17,026 nt of DNA from Natronomicrosphaera sp040876735 (GTDB lineage: Bacteria > Planctomycetota > Phycisphaerae > Phycisphaerales > Phycisphaeraceae): positions 1 through 17,026 of the forward strand of contig JBBDPC010000121.1 of assembly GCA_040876735.1 (NCBI GenBank), in the 5' to 3' direction. This document shows positions 1 through 5,956 of this stretch, piece after piece; the first letter of the stretch is position 1; each line of letters starts with the position of its first letter. The notes under the pieces are model-generated. The model was not told the origin of the DNA and ran no database searches. It saw nothing but the letters and a program-made list of their open reading frames with translations. Both the position numbers and the translations under genes were made by a program.

Positions 1-647
1 AGATCGACCGCATCGACGACGTGCTCGAAGAAAAGCTCGACTTCGCCTACTCCCGTCGCTTCGGCTACCTCACCGCCTGCCCGACCAACCTCGGCACGGG
101 CATCCGCGTCAGCGTCATGCTTCACCTGCCCGCGCTCAAGCTCACGGGCGAAATCGAAAAGGTCCGCCGGGCGGCCCGCGACATGCACCTGGCGGTGCGT
201 GGCCTCTTCGGCGAAGGCTCGGAAGCACTGGGCGACCTCTACCAGATTTCCAACCAGTCCACGCTGGGCAAGGCCGAGCAGGAAATCCTCGCCGACTTCG
301 AGCACACCGTCGTCCCGCAGATCATCGCGTACGAACAGCAGGCCCGCCAAGCCCTGCTCAAACAGCGCGAGTCGCAACTGGATGACAAAGTCTGGCGCGC
401 CTGGGCCATCCTCACCAACGCCCGCGTGATGGGTACGGACGAAGTGCTGCAACTGCTCAGCCACCTCCGGCTGGGCGTGAACCTCAGTCGGATTCAGAAG
501 GTCGACATCCGCGCGATCAACGAACTGTTCCTGCTCACCCAGCCGGCCCACCTCCAGAAGCTCACCGGCCAAGAGATGGACGCCGCCGAACGCCGCATCG
601 CCCGCGCCAAGCTGATCCGCCAGCGCCTGGAGCAGGCGACGCGGTAG
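1..647 (+). CDS. mcsB: Protein arginine kinase McsB, C-terminal part (5' end outside window)
   Basis: ATP:guanido phosphotransferase domain of McsB, which phosphorylates arginines on proteins to mark them for ClpC-ClpP degradation. The frame is open from base 3 and gives 214 residues, so about the first 40% of a usual ~350-residue protein is missing. The visible part contains the family's GYLTACPTNLGTG block with the active-site cysteine, the block SVMLHLPAL, and LYQISNQSTLGKAEQEIL, all typical of guanido kinases. The C-terminus has AERRIARAKLIRQRL where McsB carries its phosphoarginine-sensing RDxxRA helix; here the Asp position appears to be Arg, so allosteric sensing may differ (inference). 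The GTG at 21 is an internal codon, not a start. Partner genes mcsA or clpC are not in the window. A palindrome just after the stop probably ends transcription. Identification is confident; the regulatory remark is tentative. Confidence 0.93.
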   Translation, partial: IDRIDDVLEEKLDFAYSRRFGYLTACPTNLGTGIRVSVMLHLPALKLTGEIEKVRRAARDMHLAVRGLFGEGSEALGDLYQISNQSTLGKAEQEILADFEHTVVPQIIAYEQQARQALLKQRESQLDDKVWRAWAILTNARVMGTDEVLQLLSHLRLGVNLSRIQKVDIRAINELFLLTQPAHLQKLTGQEMDAAERRIARAKLIRQRLEQATR

Positions 648-663
648 CGCCAACCTCGCCGAA

Positions 664-686
664 GCCCACGGATTCAATCCGTGGGC
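664..686. terminator. Bidirectional hairpin between mcsB and mutY, overlapping the mutY stop
   Basis: Perfect 11-bp inverted repeat (GCCCACGGATT, one base, AATCCGTGGGC). It lies 17 nt after the mcsB stop, and the mutY stop codon (674-676, minus strand) sits at its centre. There is no strong T-run on either side, so it may be a repeat used as a terminator rather than a classic intrinsic terminator. Confidence 0.55.
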
Positions 687-1774
687 GTCTGTCGCAACAT
701 CGTGATCACCTTGCGCTGCGGGTTTGCCAGCGGCAGATCGTCCAGCGCGTCGAGCTTGCGCCACACGCCCCGGCCGGGACGCAACCGACCGCCATTCACG
801 CGCAACGGGCAGACCACGAACGCGATCGTTCGGTGCGTCGTCTGATGCGTGAACGGCTCGCAAGGCTCGCCCGCTTCACACACCAGCCTGTACCGCTCGG
901 CCACCCAGGCAGGCAGCGCGTCGGCCACCTCGCCGTCGAGTGCCTCGTGCGTCGGCAGTTGCCACATGTTCGACCACAGCCCCTCGCTCGGCCGCTGCTC
1001 GAAGAGGTATCGCCCGCCGCGCTCGATCGCCGCCACCACATGCCGCACCGCACGCGGCGCCTTGCGCGGCGACCGGCGAGGCAGTTCCGCCTCACGCCCC
1101 GCCTCCCGCGCCGCACACTCACCACGCAACGGACAAACCAGACACTGCGGCTGGCGCGGCGTGCAGACCAGCGCCCCCAGTTCCATCAATGCCTGGTTGA
1201 AATCGCCCACCCGCTGGCGCGGCAGCACCTGCTCGGCCAGTTCCCACAAGGCGGTGCGCGTCGTCGGCTGATCGATCGGCTCGTCCACCGCGAACAGCCG
1301 GGCGAGCACACGCGCGACGTTGCCGTCGAGGATGGGCACCCGCCGGTCGAACGCGATCGACGCCACCGCCCCGGCGGTGTACCGCCCCACGCCCGGCAAG
1401 GCGAGCAGCGCGTCGAGCGTGTCGGGCACCCGGCCGGCGTGACGGTCGACGATCGCCTTCGCCGCCGCGTGCAGGTGACGCGCCCGGCGGTAGTAGCCCA
1501 GCCCCTGCCACAGCCGAAGCACCTGCTGCTCCTCGGCGGCAGCCAGCGCTTCGAGCGTCGGAAACGCCTCCAGAAAGCGGTGGAAGTAAGGCACGACCGT
1601 CGCCACCTGCGTCTGCTGGAGCATCGCTTCGGAGACGAGCGTGTGGTAGGGGTTGGGGGTGGGATTCGGGGTTCGGGATTCGGGGTTCGGGGAGAGGCGC
1701 CAGGGCAGCCGGCGGTGGTGCTGGTCGTACCAGGCGAGCAGGCGGCGGCGAAATTGAGGCAGGCGGGGGGACAT
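674..1774 (-). CDS. mutY: A/G-specific adenine DNA glycosylase MutY
   Basis: Removes adenine mispaired with 8-oxoguanine in base-excision repair. From the chosen ATG (1774) the protein has 366 residues, a normal length. Seen: LPWR at 23-26, the catalytic-Glu motif VSEAMLQQTQV (Glu49), the helix-hairpin-helix LPGVGRYTAGA near 126-135, catalytic Asp150 in ILDGNVARV, and the 4Fe-4S ligands Cys204-x6-Cys211-x2-Cys214-x5-Cys220. A C-terminal NUDIX-like 8-oxoG-recognition domain follows (about 243-360), with FTH at 308-310. The frame runs on to 1834, but those 20 extra residues are translated from a palindromic repeat and a 7-bp tandem repeat, so the internal ATG is preferred; no clear ribosome-binding site precedes it. 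Odd: residues ~29-41 (PNPESRTPNPTPN) are an insertion encoded by a dispersed GGATTCGGG repeat, between LPWR and PY where relatives have only a few residues. Confidence 0.96.
   Translation of the reverse strand: MSPRLPQFRRRLLAWYDQHHRRLPWRLSPNPESRTPNPTPNPYHTLVSEAMLQQTQVATVVPYFHRFLEAFPTLEALAAAEEQQVLRLWQGLGYYRRARHLHAAAKAIVDRHAGRVPDTLDALLALPGVGRYTAGAVASIAFDRRVPILDGNVARVLARLFAVDEPIDQPTTRTALWELAEQVLPRQRVGDFNQALMELGALVCTPRQPQCLVCPLRGECAAREAGREAELPRRSPRKAPRAVRHVVAAIERGGRYLFEQRPSEGLWSNMWQLPTHEALDGEVADALPAWVAERYRLVCEAGEPCEPFTHQTTHRTIAFVVCPLRVNGGRLRPGRGVWRKLDALDDLPLANPQRKVITMLRQTPTD
1649..1692. repeat. GGATTCGGG-type dispersed repeat inside mutY
   Basis: Degenerate tandem array of GGATTCGGG / GGTTCGGG units lying wholly within the mutY reading frame. 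The same unit builds both arms of the inverted repeat at 8525-8632. It adds about 11-13 Pro/Asn-rich residues to MutY without breaking the frame. Confidence 0.8.
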
Positions 1775-1783
1775 GTCGTGGAG

Positions 1784-1804
1784 CGTAGGGCGTAGGACGT
1801 AGGG
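1784..1804. repeat. Three 7-bp tandem repeats (CGTAGGG/CGTAGGA) upstream of mutY
   Basis: CGTAGGG, CGTAGGA and CGTAGGG follow one another directly 10 nt upstream of the mutY ATG. They would form part of the mutY 5' leader. No function is evident. Confidence 0.7.
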
Positions 1805-1817
1805 CGTGGTTTGATGG

Positions 1818-1919
1818 ATTGAGCTTTTGAGCAATCCGCTTTAAGCCGTCAGCCAGCATGTCCCGTCCGTTCGGCCTGTCGCTGGCTAATGGCTCAAAGC
1901 TGACTGCTTAAGGCTCAAT
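1818..1919. repeat. Long imperfect palindrome, copy 1 (mutY leader)
   Basis: Starts ATTGAGC and ends GCTCAAT. The ~38-nt arms pair through most of their length (for example GTCAGCCAG with CTGGCTAAT and GCTTTAAGCC with GGCTCAAAGC), leaving a loop of about 25 nt containing CCCGTCCGTTCGGCC. A clearly homologous element of the same length and orientation lies at 5830-5930. Both copies sit just upstream of a minus-strand gene. There is no coding potential and no T-run. Confidence 0.8.
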
Positions 1920-2020
1920 GGGTTGGGTTTTACAGCCGGTGGCGGCGGATCACCGATCATAGCAGGGGAAACAGGGCGACGCGGGTTGGCCGGTGCGCTG
2001 CGACCGGCTAAGCTTTGCGA

Positions 2021-2452
2021 ATGGCCAACGACTCCAACAAGCCGCGCAAGGATGCGCCGAACGAGGACAAACCAGGGATGGTCGCACAACGCCAGAGCCT
2101 GCCGCCGGTCCGCCAGTCGGTGACGCACAAGTTCCAGATCATGGGCCACGAAGGCTACCTCACCATCGGCCTGTTCGAGGACGGCCGGCCGGGCGAAATC
2201 TTCATCAAAATGGCCAAAGAAGGCTCGACGCTCTCGGGCCTGGTGCAGGGCTTCTGCCGGGCGTTCTCACTCGCGCTCCAGTACGGCCTGCCGCTGCACG
2301 AAGCGGTCGCCCGCTTCAAGGGCATGCGCTTCGAGCCGATGGGCGCCACCTCCAACCCTGACATCCCCGAAGCGATGAGCATCATCGACTACGTCGCCCG
2401 CTACCTCGAACACAACTTTGTCGACGAGCCCGGCGCCGGCCGACAGCGGTGA
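2021..2452 (+). CDS. Free-standing TSCPD-domain protein, related to the C-terminus of B12-dependent (class II) ribonucleotide reductase
   Basis: A 143-residue protein. After a polar N-terminus of about 32 residues, residues ~33-133 match the TSCPD domain that ends adenosylcobalamin-dependent ribonucleotide reductases: VTHKFQI..GHEGYLTIGL, GRPGEIFIKMAKEGSTLSGL, ALQYGLPL, F..MRFEPMG.T.NPDIP.A.SIIDY. In class II reductases this tail follows the catalytic barrel, but no catalytic part is encoded nearby. It may act in trans with a reductase encoded elsewhere, as split NrdJa/NrdJb proteins do, or be a regulator; that is inference. The ATG at 2021 was chosen; a TTG six bases upstream would add two residues. 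No convincing ribosome-binding site is seen. It lies 124 nt ahead of the hydrolase on the same strand, with a strong hairpin between them. Confidence 0.85.
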   Translation: MANDSNKPRKDAPNEDKPGMVAQRQSLPPVRQSVTHKFQIMGHEGYLTIGLFEDGRPGEIFIKMAKEGSTLSGLVQGFCRAFSLALQYGLPLHEAVARFKGMRFEPMGATSNPDIPEAMSIIDYVARYLEHNFVDEPGAGRQR

Positions 2453-2478
2453 GCCACCGGCCGCGGGCTCCTTTCAAA

Positions 2479-2534
2479 GTGGGGCGGGCGTCTCGCCCGC
2501 CTTCCCCCTCTGGCGGGCGAGACGCCCGCCCCAC
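2479..2534. repeat. Perfect 23-bp inverted repeat between the TSCPD gene and the hydrolase gene
   Basis: Arms 2479-2501 (GTGGGGCGGGCGTCTCGCCC...) and 2512-2534 are exact reverse complements around a 10-nt pyrimidine-rich loop. One arm type (GGCGGGCGAGACGCCC) recurs at 15137-15158, and a decayed version of the first half appears near 13831. It could end transcription of the upstream gene, but has no T-run. Confidence 0.85.
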
Positions 2535-2576
2535 GATCCGCTTGCAGCAGACGCGCTCGGCGGTACCATCGCCGGC

Positions 2577-3659
2577 ATGACCACCTCCATCCCCCGTCGT
2601 CGCCAGTCGCAGACCGTGAAGCCGCTGGCGCTCTCGCCTTCGCTCGTTCACCGCCGGCTGATGGCGGAGATGAAACCCGCCCTCCGCTACGACGGCGGCG
2701 ACGTCAAGTCGTGGCAGCAGCGCTTGCGCCGCAAGCTGCGTCAGCGCCTCGGCTACGACCGCATGCCCCGCCCGAACACGCCCGAGCGCACGCCGTTGAA
2801 CGTGCGCAGCCCCTGGCGGCGCGAGCATGAGCTGGGCACGATCGAAAAGCTCGTCTTCACCAGCGAGCGCGACGCCGACGTGGTCGCCTACCTCTGCCTG
2901 CCGCGCGACGCGCAGCCGCCCTACCCCACCTTCATCTGCCTCCAGGGCCACAGCACCGGCATGCACAACTCCATTGCCGTCGCAAAGGACGATGAAACGG
3001 TTCCCATCCAGGTCAAGGGCGATCGCGACTTCGGCCTCGGCTGCATGCGCCGTGGGGTCGCGGCGCTGTGCATCGAACAGCGCAGCTTCGGCGAGCGTGG
3101 GGAACGCGACCAGGCGATGAAATGCGATCACAACACCTGTCACGACGCCGTCATGCACGCCATGATGCTCGGGCGAACACTTGCCGCCGAGCGGGTGTAC
3201 GACGTGGACCGCGGCATTGATCTGCTCGCTGAGCGTAACGACATCGACATGAAGCGTCTGGGCGTGATGGGCAACAGCGGGGGCGGGACGATCACGATTT
3301 TCGCCGCCGCCCTGCTGCCGCGCATCCAGTTCGCCATGCCGTCGTGTTCGTTCTGCACCTACCGCGAGTCGATCATGTCGATCTACCATTGCAGCGACAA
3401 CTACGTGCCGGGCCTGCTGGAAGATGCCGAGTCCGCCGACGTGCTGGGCCTGTTCGCGCCCAAGCCGGTGGTGGTGGTCAACGGCAAGATGGATGACATT
3501 TTCCCCATCGCCGGCGTCAAGCGCGGCTTCGCCGACTTGCAGACGATCTACCGCGCGGCCGATGCCGCGGACAACTGCAAACTCGTGGTCGGCCCCGAAG
3601 GGCACCGCTTCTATGCGGAGATCGGGTGGAAGGCGATGATGCGGTTCGTCAACAAATGA
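2577..3659 (+). CDS. Alpha/beta hydrolase (dienelactone-hydrolase / acetyl-esterase type)
   Basis: A 360-residue hydrolase of the alpha/beta fold, most like the large abhydrolase family (PF12715-like) common in planctomycetes. Seen: a beta-sheet lead into FICLQGHSTG (oxyanion region, 119-128), the nucleophile elbow GNSGGG with Ser234, an acid-bearing GKMDDIFPI (Asp306/307) after the strand PVVVVNG, and His343 in GPEGHRFY, completing a Ser-Asp-His triad. The block LCIEQRSFGERGER before the elbow is typical of this family. There is no signal peptide, so it is probably cytoplasmic. The substrate cannot be told from sequence; an ester such as acetylated sugar is plausible. The frame extends upstream to 2418, but that part is translated from the inverted repeat, so the ATG at 2577 is chosen. 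The next gene converges on it; a structured repeat fills the gap. Confidence 0.88.
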   Translation: MTTSIPRRRQSQTVKPLALSPSLVHRRLMAEMKPALRYDGGDVKSWQQRLRRKLRQRLGYDRMPRPNTPERTPLNVRSPWRREHELGTIEKLVFTSERDADVVAYLCLPRDAQPPYPTFICLQGHSTGMHNSIAVAKDDETVPIQVKGDRDFGLGCMRRGVAALCIEQRSFGERGERDQAMKCDHNTCHDAVMHAMMLGRTLAAERVYDVDRGIDLLAERNDIDMKRLGVMGNSGGGTITIFAAALLPRIQFAMPSCSFCTYRESIMSIYHCSDNYVPGLLEDAESADVLGLFAPKPVVVVNGKMDDIFPIAGVKRGFADLQTIYRAADAADNCKLVVGPEGHRFYAEIGWKAMMRFVNK

Positions 3660-3676
3660 CCTAGACGACTGGTTCA

Positions 3677-3777
3677 GGGGGTATCAAGCGCAGAGTTGCC
3701 TGCTTGTCCGATCCGGCTTCACAGAAACCGGCTCGGACGGAGACAATCACCCACACGGCGAGGTGCTTGATTCATCT
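3677..3777. repeat. Structured ~100-nt element, copy A
   Basis: Homologous by eye to 14939-15040, with flanking similarity over about 3668-3800 versus 14929-15062. An outer stem pairs 3677-3691 with 3763-3777 (core ATCAAGCGC with GTGCTTGAT). It encloses a hairpin pairing 3706-3719 with 3725-3738 (CCGGCTT, loop CACAG, AAACCGG; 12 of 14 pairs). Both copies keep this plan and the same spacing. It lies between two converging genes. It may be an RNA, a small non-autonomous mobile repeat, or a DNA site; the strand is unknown. Confidence 0.65.
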
Positions 3778-3797
3778 GGAGATCTGTCAAATGCCGG

Positions 3798-4886
3798 TCA
3801 GTCGCCGAGGATCACCACGTCGGCGGGCTCGATGCGGGCGCGCAGCGTTTCGTCGGGCGTCTCCAGCAGGCGGGGGTTCAACTCGTACGCCTTGAGCTGA
3901 AGTTGATCGCCCACGGCCAGGTCGTATTGCGCGACTTCGCCGAGATAGGTGGCATGCAGCCGTTGCACGGTGAAGGTGTTGGGCGACTGGCCGTTGCCTG
4001 CGGCGGCGTGGCCGTGGAGCGGTTCGAGGCGGATCGCTTCGGGCCGGATGGAGCAGGTGACGTTGCCGGTGGCGGGCAGGTCGTCGGGGAAGACTTCGGC
4101 GTGCAGCGTGCCGGCGGGGGTTTCGAGCACCGCGAGGTTGCCTTCCATGCCGCGCAGCTCGCCGGGCACGAAGTTGGTGGCGCCGAGGAAGTCAGCCACG
4201 AAGCGGTTGCTCGGCCGGTTGTAGATCTGGCGCGGCGAGCCGGTCTGCATGATTCGGCCGTCGCGCATCACGGCCACGCGGTCGGCCATCGACAGCGCTT
4301 CCTTCTGATCGTGCGTGACGTAGACGGCGGTGATGCCAGCCTGCTTGCAGATCTCGCGGATCTGGCTGCGCATCTCCGTGCGGAGCTTGGCGTCGAGGTT
4401 GGAGAGCGGTTCGTCGAGCAGGAGCACGGTGGGCTCGATGACCATGGCCCGCGCCAGGGCGACGCGCTGCTGCTGGCCGCCGGAGAGCGCGTTGGGCTTG
4501 CGCGCGACGAGCGGCTGCATCTGCACCATGCTCAGAGCCGCGTCGATGCGCTGCTGCCGGGCGTCACCCTTGACCTTCCGCACATCGAGGCCGAAGCCGA
4601 CGTTCTGCCCCACATTCATGTGCGGCCAGAGGGCGTAGCCCTGGAAGACCATGCCGGTGTTGCGTTTGTTCGGCGGCAGGTGGGTGACGTCACGATCGCC
4701 GAAGCGGATCACGCCGGCGGTGGGGTCGGTGAACCCGGCGAGCATGCGCAGCAGCGTCGTCTTCCCGCAGCCGGAGGGCCCGAGCAGGAAGAACAGATCG
4801 CCCGCAGCGATGTCGAGGTCGATGTCGTCGACCGCCACGGTCTCGCCGAAATGCTTGCTGAGATTGCGGAGGGTGATCGGGGTCAT
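3798..4886 (-). CDS. ABC transporter ATP-binding protein (PotA/FbpC/UgpC-like importer ATPase)
   Basis: A 362-residue ATPase of a solute importer; it energises transport at the inner face of the membrane. Seen: Walker A GPSGCGKTT (36-44), Q-loop VFQGYALWPHM (Gln82), signature LSGGQQQR (134-141), Walker B VLLLDEP (154-160), D-loop SNLDAKLR, H-loop His192 in VTHDQKEAL. A C-terminal TOBE-type regulatory domain covers about 235-360 (SIRPEAIRLEP). Length and layout fit the subfamily that serves spermidine/putrescine, iron(III), phosphonate or sugar importers; the sequence alone does not choose among them. No permease or binding-protein gene is adjacent, so either the partners are elsewhere or the ATPase is shared by several transporters. 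The start ATG at 4886 gives the usual MxxIxLxNLSKHFG beginning. Family identity is firm, substrate unknown. Confidence 0.95.
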   Translation of the reverse strand: MTPITLRNLSKHFGETVAVDDIDLDIAAGDLFFLLGPSGCGKTTLLRMLAGFTDPTAGVIRFGDRDVTHLPPNKRNTGMVFQGYALWPHMNVGQNVGFGLDVRKVKGDARQQRIDAALSMVQMQPLVARKPNALSGGQQQRVALARAMVIEPTVLLLDEPLSNLDAKLRTEMRSQIREICKQAGITAVYVTHDQKEALSMADRVAVMRDGRIMQTGSPRQIYNRPSNRFVADFLGATNFVPGELRGMEGNLAVLETPAGTLHAEVFPDDLPATGNVTCSIRPEAIRLEPLHGHAAAGNGQSPNTFTVQRLHATYLGEVAQYDLAVGDQLQLKAYELNPRLLETPDETLRARIEPADVVILGD

Positions 4887-4920
4887 GTCGCGCCAAAGGG
4901 TACCAGATGGGGAAGGGGTT

Positions 4921-5011
4921 AGGGGTGCAGGGATCAGGGAACGGGCAGAGGAACAGGGGGGCCGAGGGTTTGACTCGCCCCCGCTCCCTGATCCCCGATC
5001 CCTGTACCCCT
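4921..5011. repeat. Imperfect inverted repeat between the ABC ATPase and pgeF genes
   Basis: The arm 4921-4942 (AGGGGTGCAGGGATCAGGGA...) pairs with 4990-5011 over 22 nt with three mismatches, around a ~47-nt loop. The right arm abuts the pgeF stop codon (5010-5012). It may serve as a weak terminator for pgeF, or be another dispersed repeat family. Confidence 0.65.
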
Positions 5012-5822
5012 ACTCTGGCATCGCAATCACTGCCGCCATGCGTCCGGTGGGCGGGCCGTCGCGGCGGTGGCTGAAAAATTCGTCCGCATGGGCGTACGTG
5101 CAGCGGTCGGTGGCGTCGATGTGATCGCGCGACACGCCGGCACCATCAAGTTGCAACAACACCGCTTCGAGCAGGTCGACGTGAGGCCCGTGCCCGTTGT
5201 CGCGCACCACGGCCGGCGCAAGGCCCGCCTCGTCAAACGCCGCCGCCACCTCCGGACCGACCTCGAAATGGTCGACGCTGATGTGCGGGCCGATCGCGAC
5301 GCTCATCGCGCCCGGCTCAGCGCCGAACCGATCCGCCATCGCCTGCACCGCCGCCGGCACGATACCCGCCACCACGCCGCGCCAGCCAGCATGCACCGCT
5401 CCGATCGACCGGCCATCCCCCGCCGCAAGCAGCACCGGCACGCAGTCGGCCGTGCGAATGGTCAGCAACTGGCGCGGCCGCGCGGTGACCAGCGCGTCCG
5501 CCTCCGGCGCGGCACGGGGATGCACGATGTCGGCGTCCGGCGACCAGACCGCGTGGCCATGCACCTGCTTCGCTTCCAGCCGGGGAATCCGCTGACACCC
5601 TGCCGCCTCGCGCAGCAGGCGGAAGTTGGCCGAGACGGTCGTATTGCCGTCACCGCCTTCGCCCTTGGCCAGCGTGCCAAGGTTCAATGACGCGAACCGC
5701 CCCTTGCTCAGCCCACCCACGCGCGTGCTGAACGCATGGGGCAATCCCAGCGCCGCCAGCTTCGGCGAGCGGTAAAAGACCACGCCATTGTCATGAGCCA
5801 CACGTTCAAGCATGCCCGGCAT
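5010..5822 (-). CDS. pgeF: Peptidoglycan editing factor PgeF / YfiH (multicopper-oxidase-like laccase domain)
   Basis: A 270-residue cytoplasmic purine-nucleoside-phosphorylase-fold enzyme. Relatives remove misincorporated amino acids from peptidoglycan precursors, and also show adenosine phosphorylase/deaminase or laccase-like activity. Seen: the N-terminal FSTRVGGLSKG..ASLNLG block, and the three zinc-ligand motifs QVHG (His88), TADCVPVLL (Cys127) and GAVHAGWRG (His144), then IGPHIS..HFEVG and a terminal TGRMAAVIAM. All catalytic ligands are present. The frame could start at 5855, but those residues are encoded by a palindromic repeat; ATGs at 5822 and 5813 are both possible and the former is chosen. 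No strong ribosome-binding site is visible. It lies downstream of the anti-sigma gene on the same strand, separated by the repeat at 5830-5930, so cotranscription is possible but not shown. Confidence 0.93.
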   Translation of the reverse strand: MPGMLERVAHDNGVVFYRSPKLAALGLPHAFSTRVGGLSKGRFASLNLGTLAKGEGGDGNTTVSANFRLLREAAGCQRIPRLEAKQVHGHAVWSPDADIVHPRAAPEADALVTARPRQLLTIRTADCVPVLLAAGDGRSIGAVHAGWRGVVAGIVPAAVQAMADRFGAEPGAMSVAIGPHISVDHFEVGPEVAAAFDEAGLAPAVVRDNGHGPHVDLLEAVLLQLDGAGVSRDHIDATDRCTYAHADEFFSHRRDGPPTGRMAAVIAMPE

Positions 5823-5829
5823 GGTAGCG

Positions 5830-5930
5830 GTTGAGCCTTGAGCAGTCAGCTTCAAGCCATCAGCCAGAATGGCCCGTCCGCTCGCCCCGTCGCTGGCTCA
5901 AGGCTGAAAGTTAATGGATCAAGGCTCAAC
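5830..5930. repeat. Long imperfect palindrome, copy 2 (pgeF leader)
   Basis: Ends form a perfect 12-bp inverted repeat (GTTGAGCCTTGA with TCAAGGCTCAAC). Inner arms ATCAGCCAG and CTGGCT continue the stem, with loop AATGGCCCGTCCGCTCGCC. Homologous to 1818-1919, including the loop. It ends 8 nt upstream of the chosen pgeF start and begins 27 nt past the anti-sigma stop. Confidence 0.8.
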
Positions 5931-5956
5931 AAGTCGCCACACGCGCGCCGCACCGC

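Noticed and set aside
1649..1692. Tandem repeat as a CRISPR array
   Set aside because: Units are 8-9 nt, contiguous and lack spacers.
3706..3738. Hairpin of structured element A as a simple intrinsic terminator
   Set aside because: No T-run follows on either strand, and it is part of a larger two-copy structure with an outer stem.
3903..4922. 339-residue plus-strand open frame opposite the ABC ATPase
   Set aside because: The minus strand carries Walker A, signature and Walker B motifs; this is its shadow.
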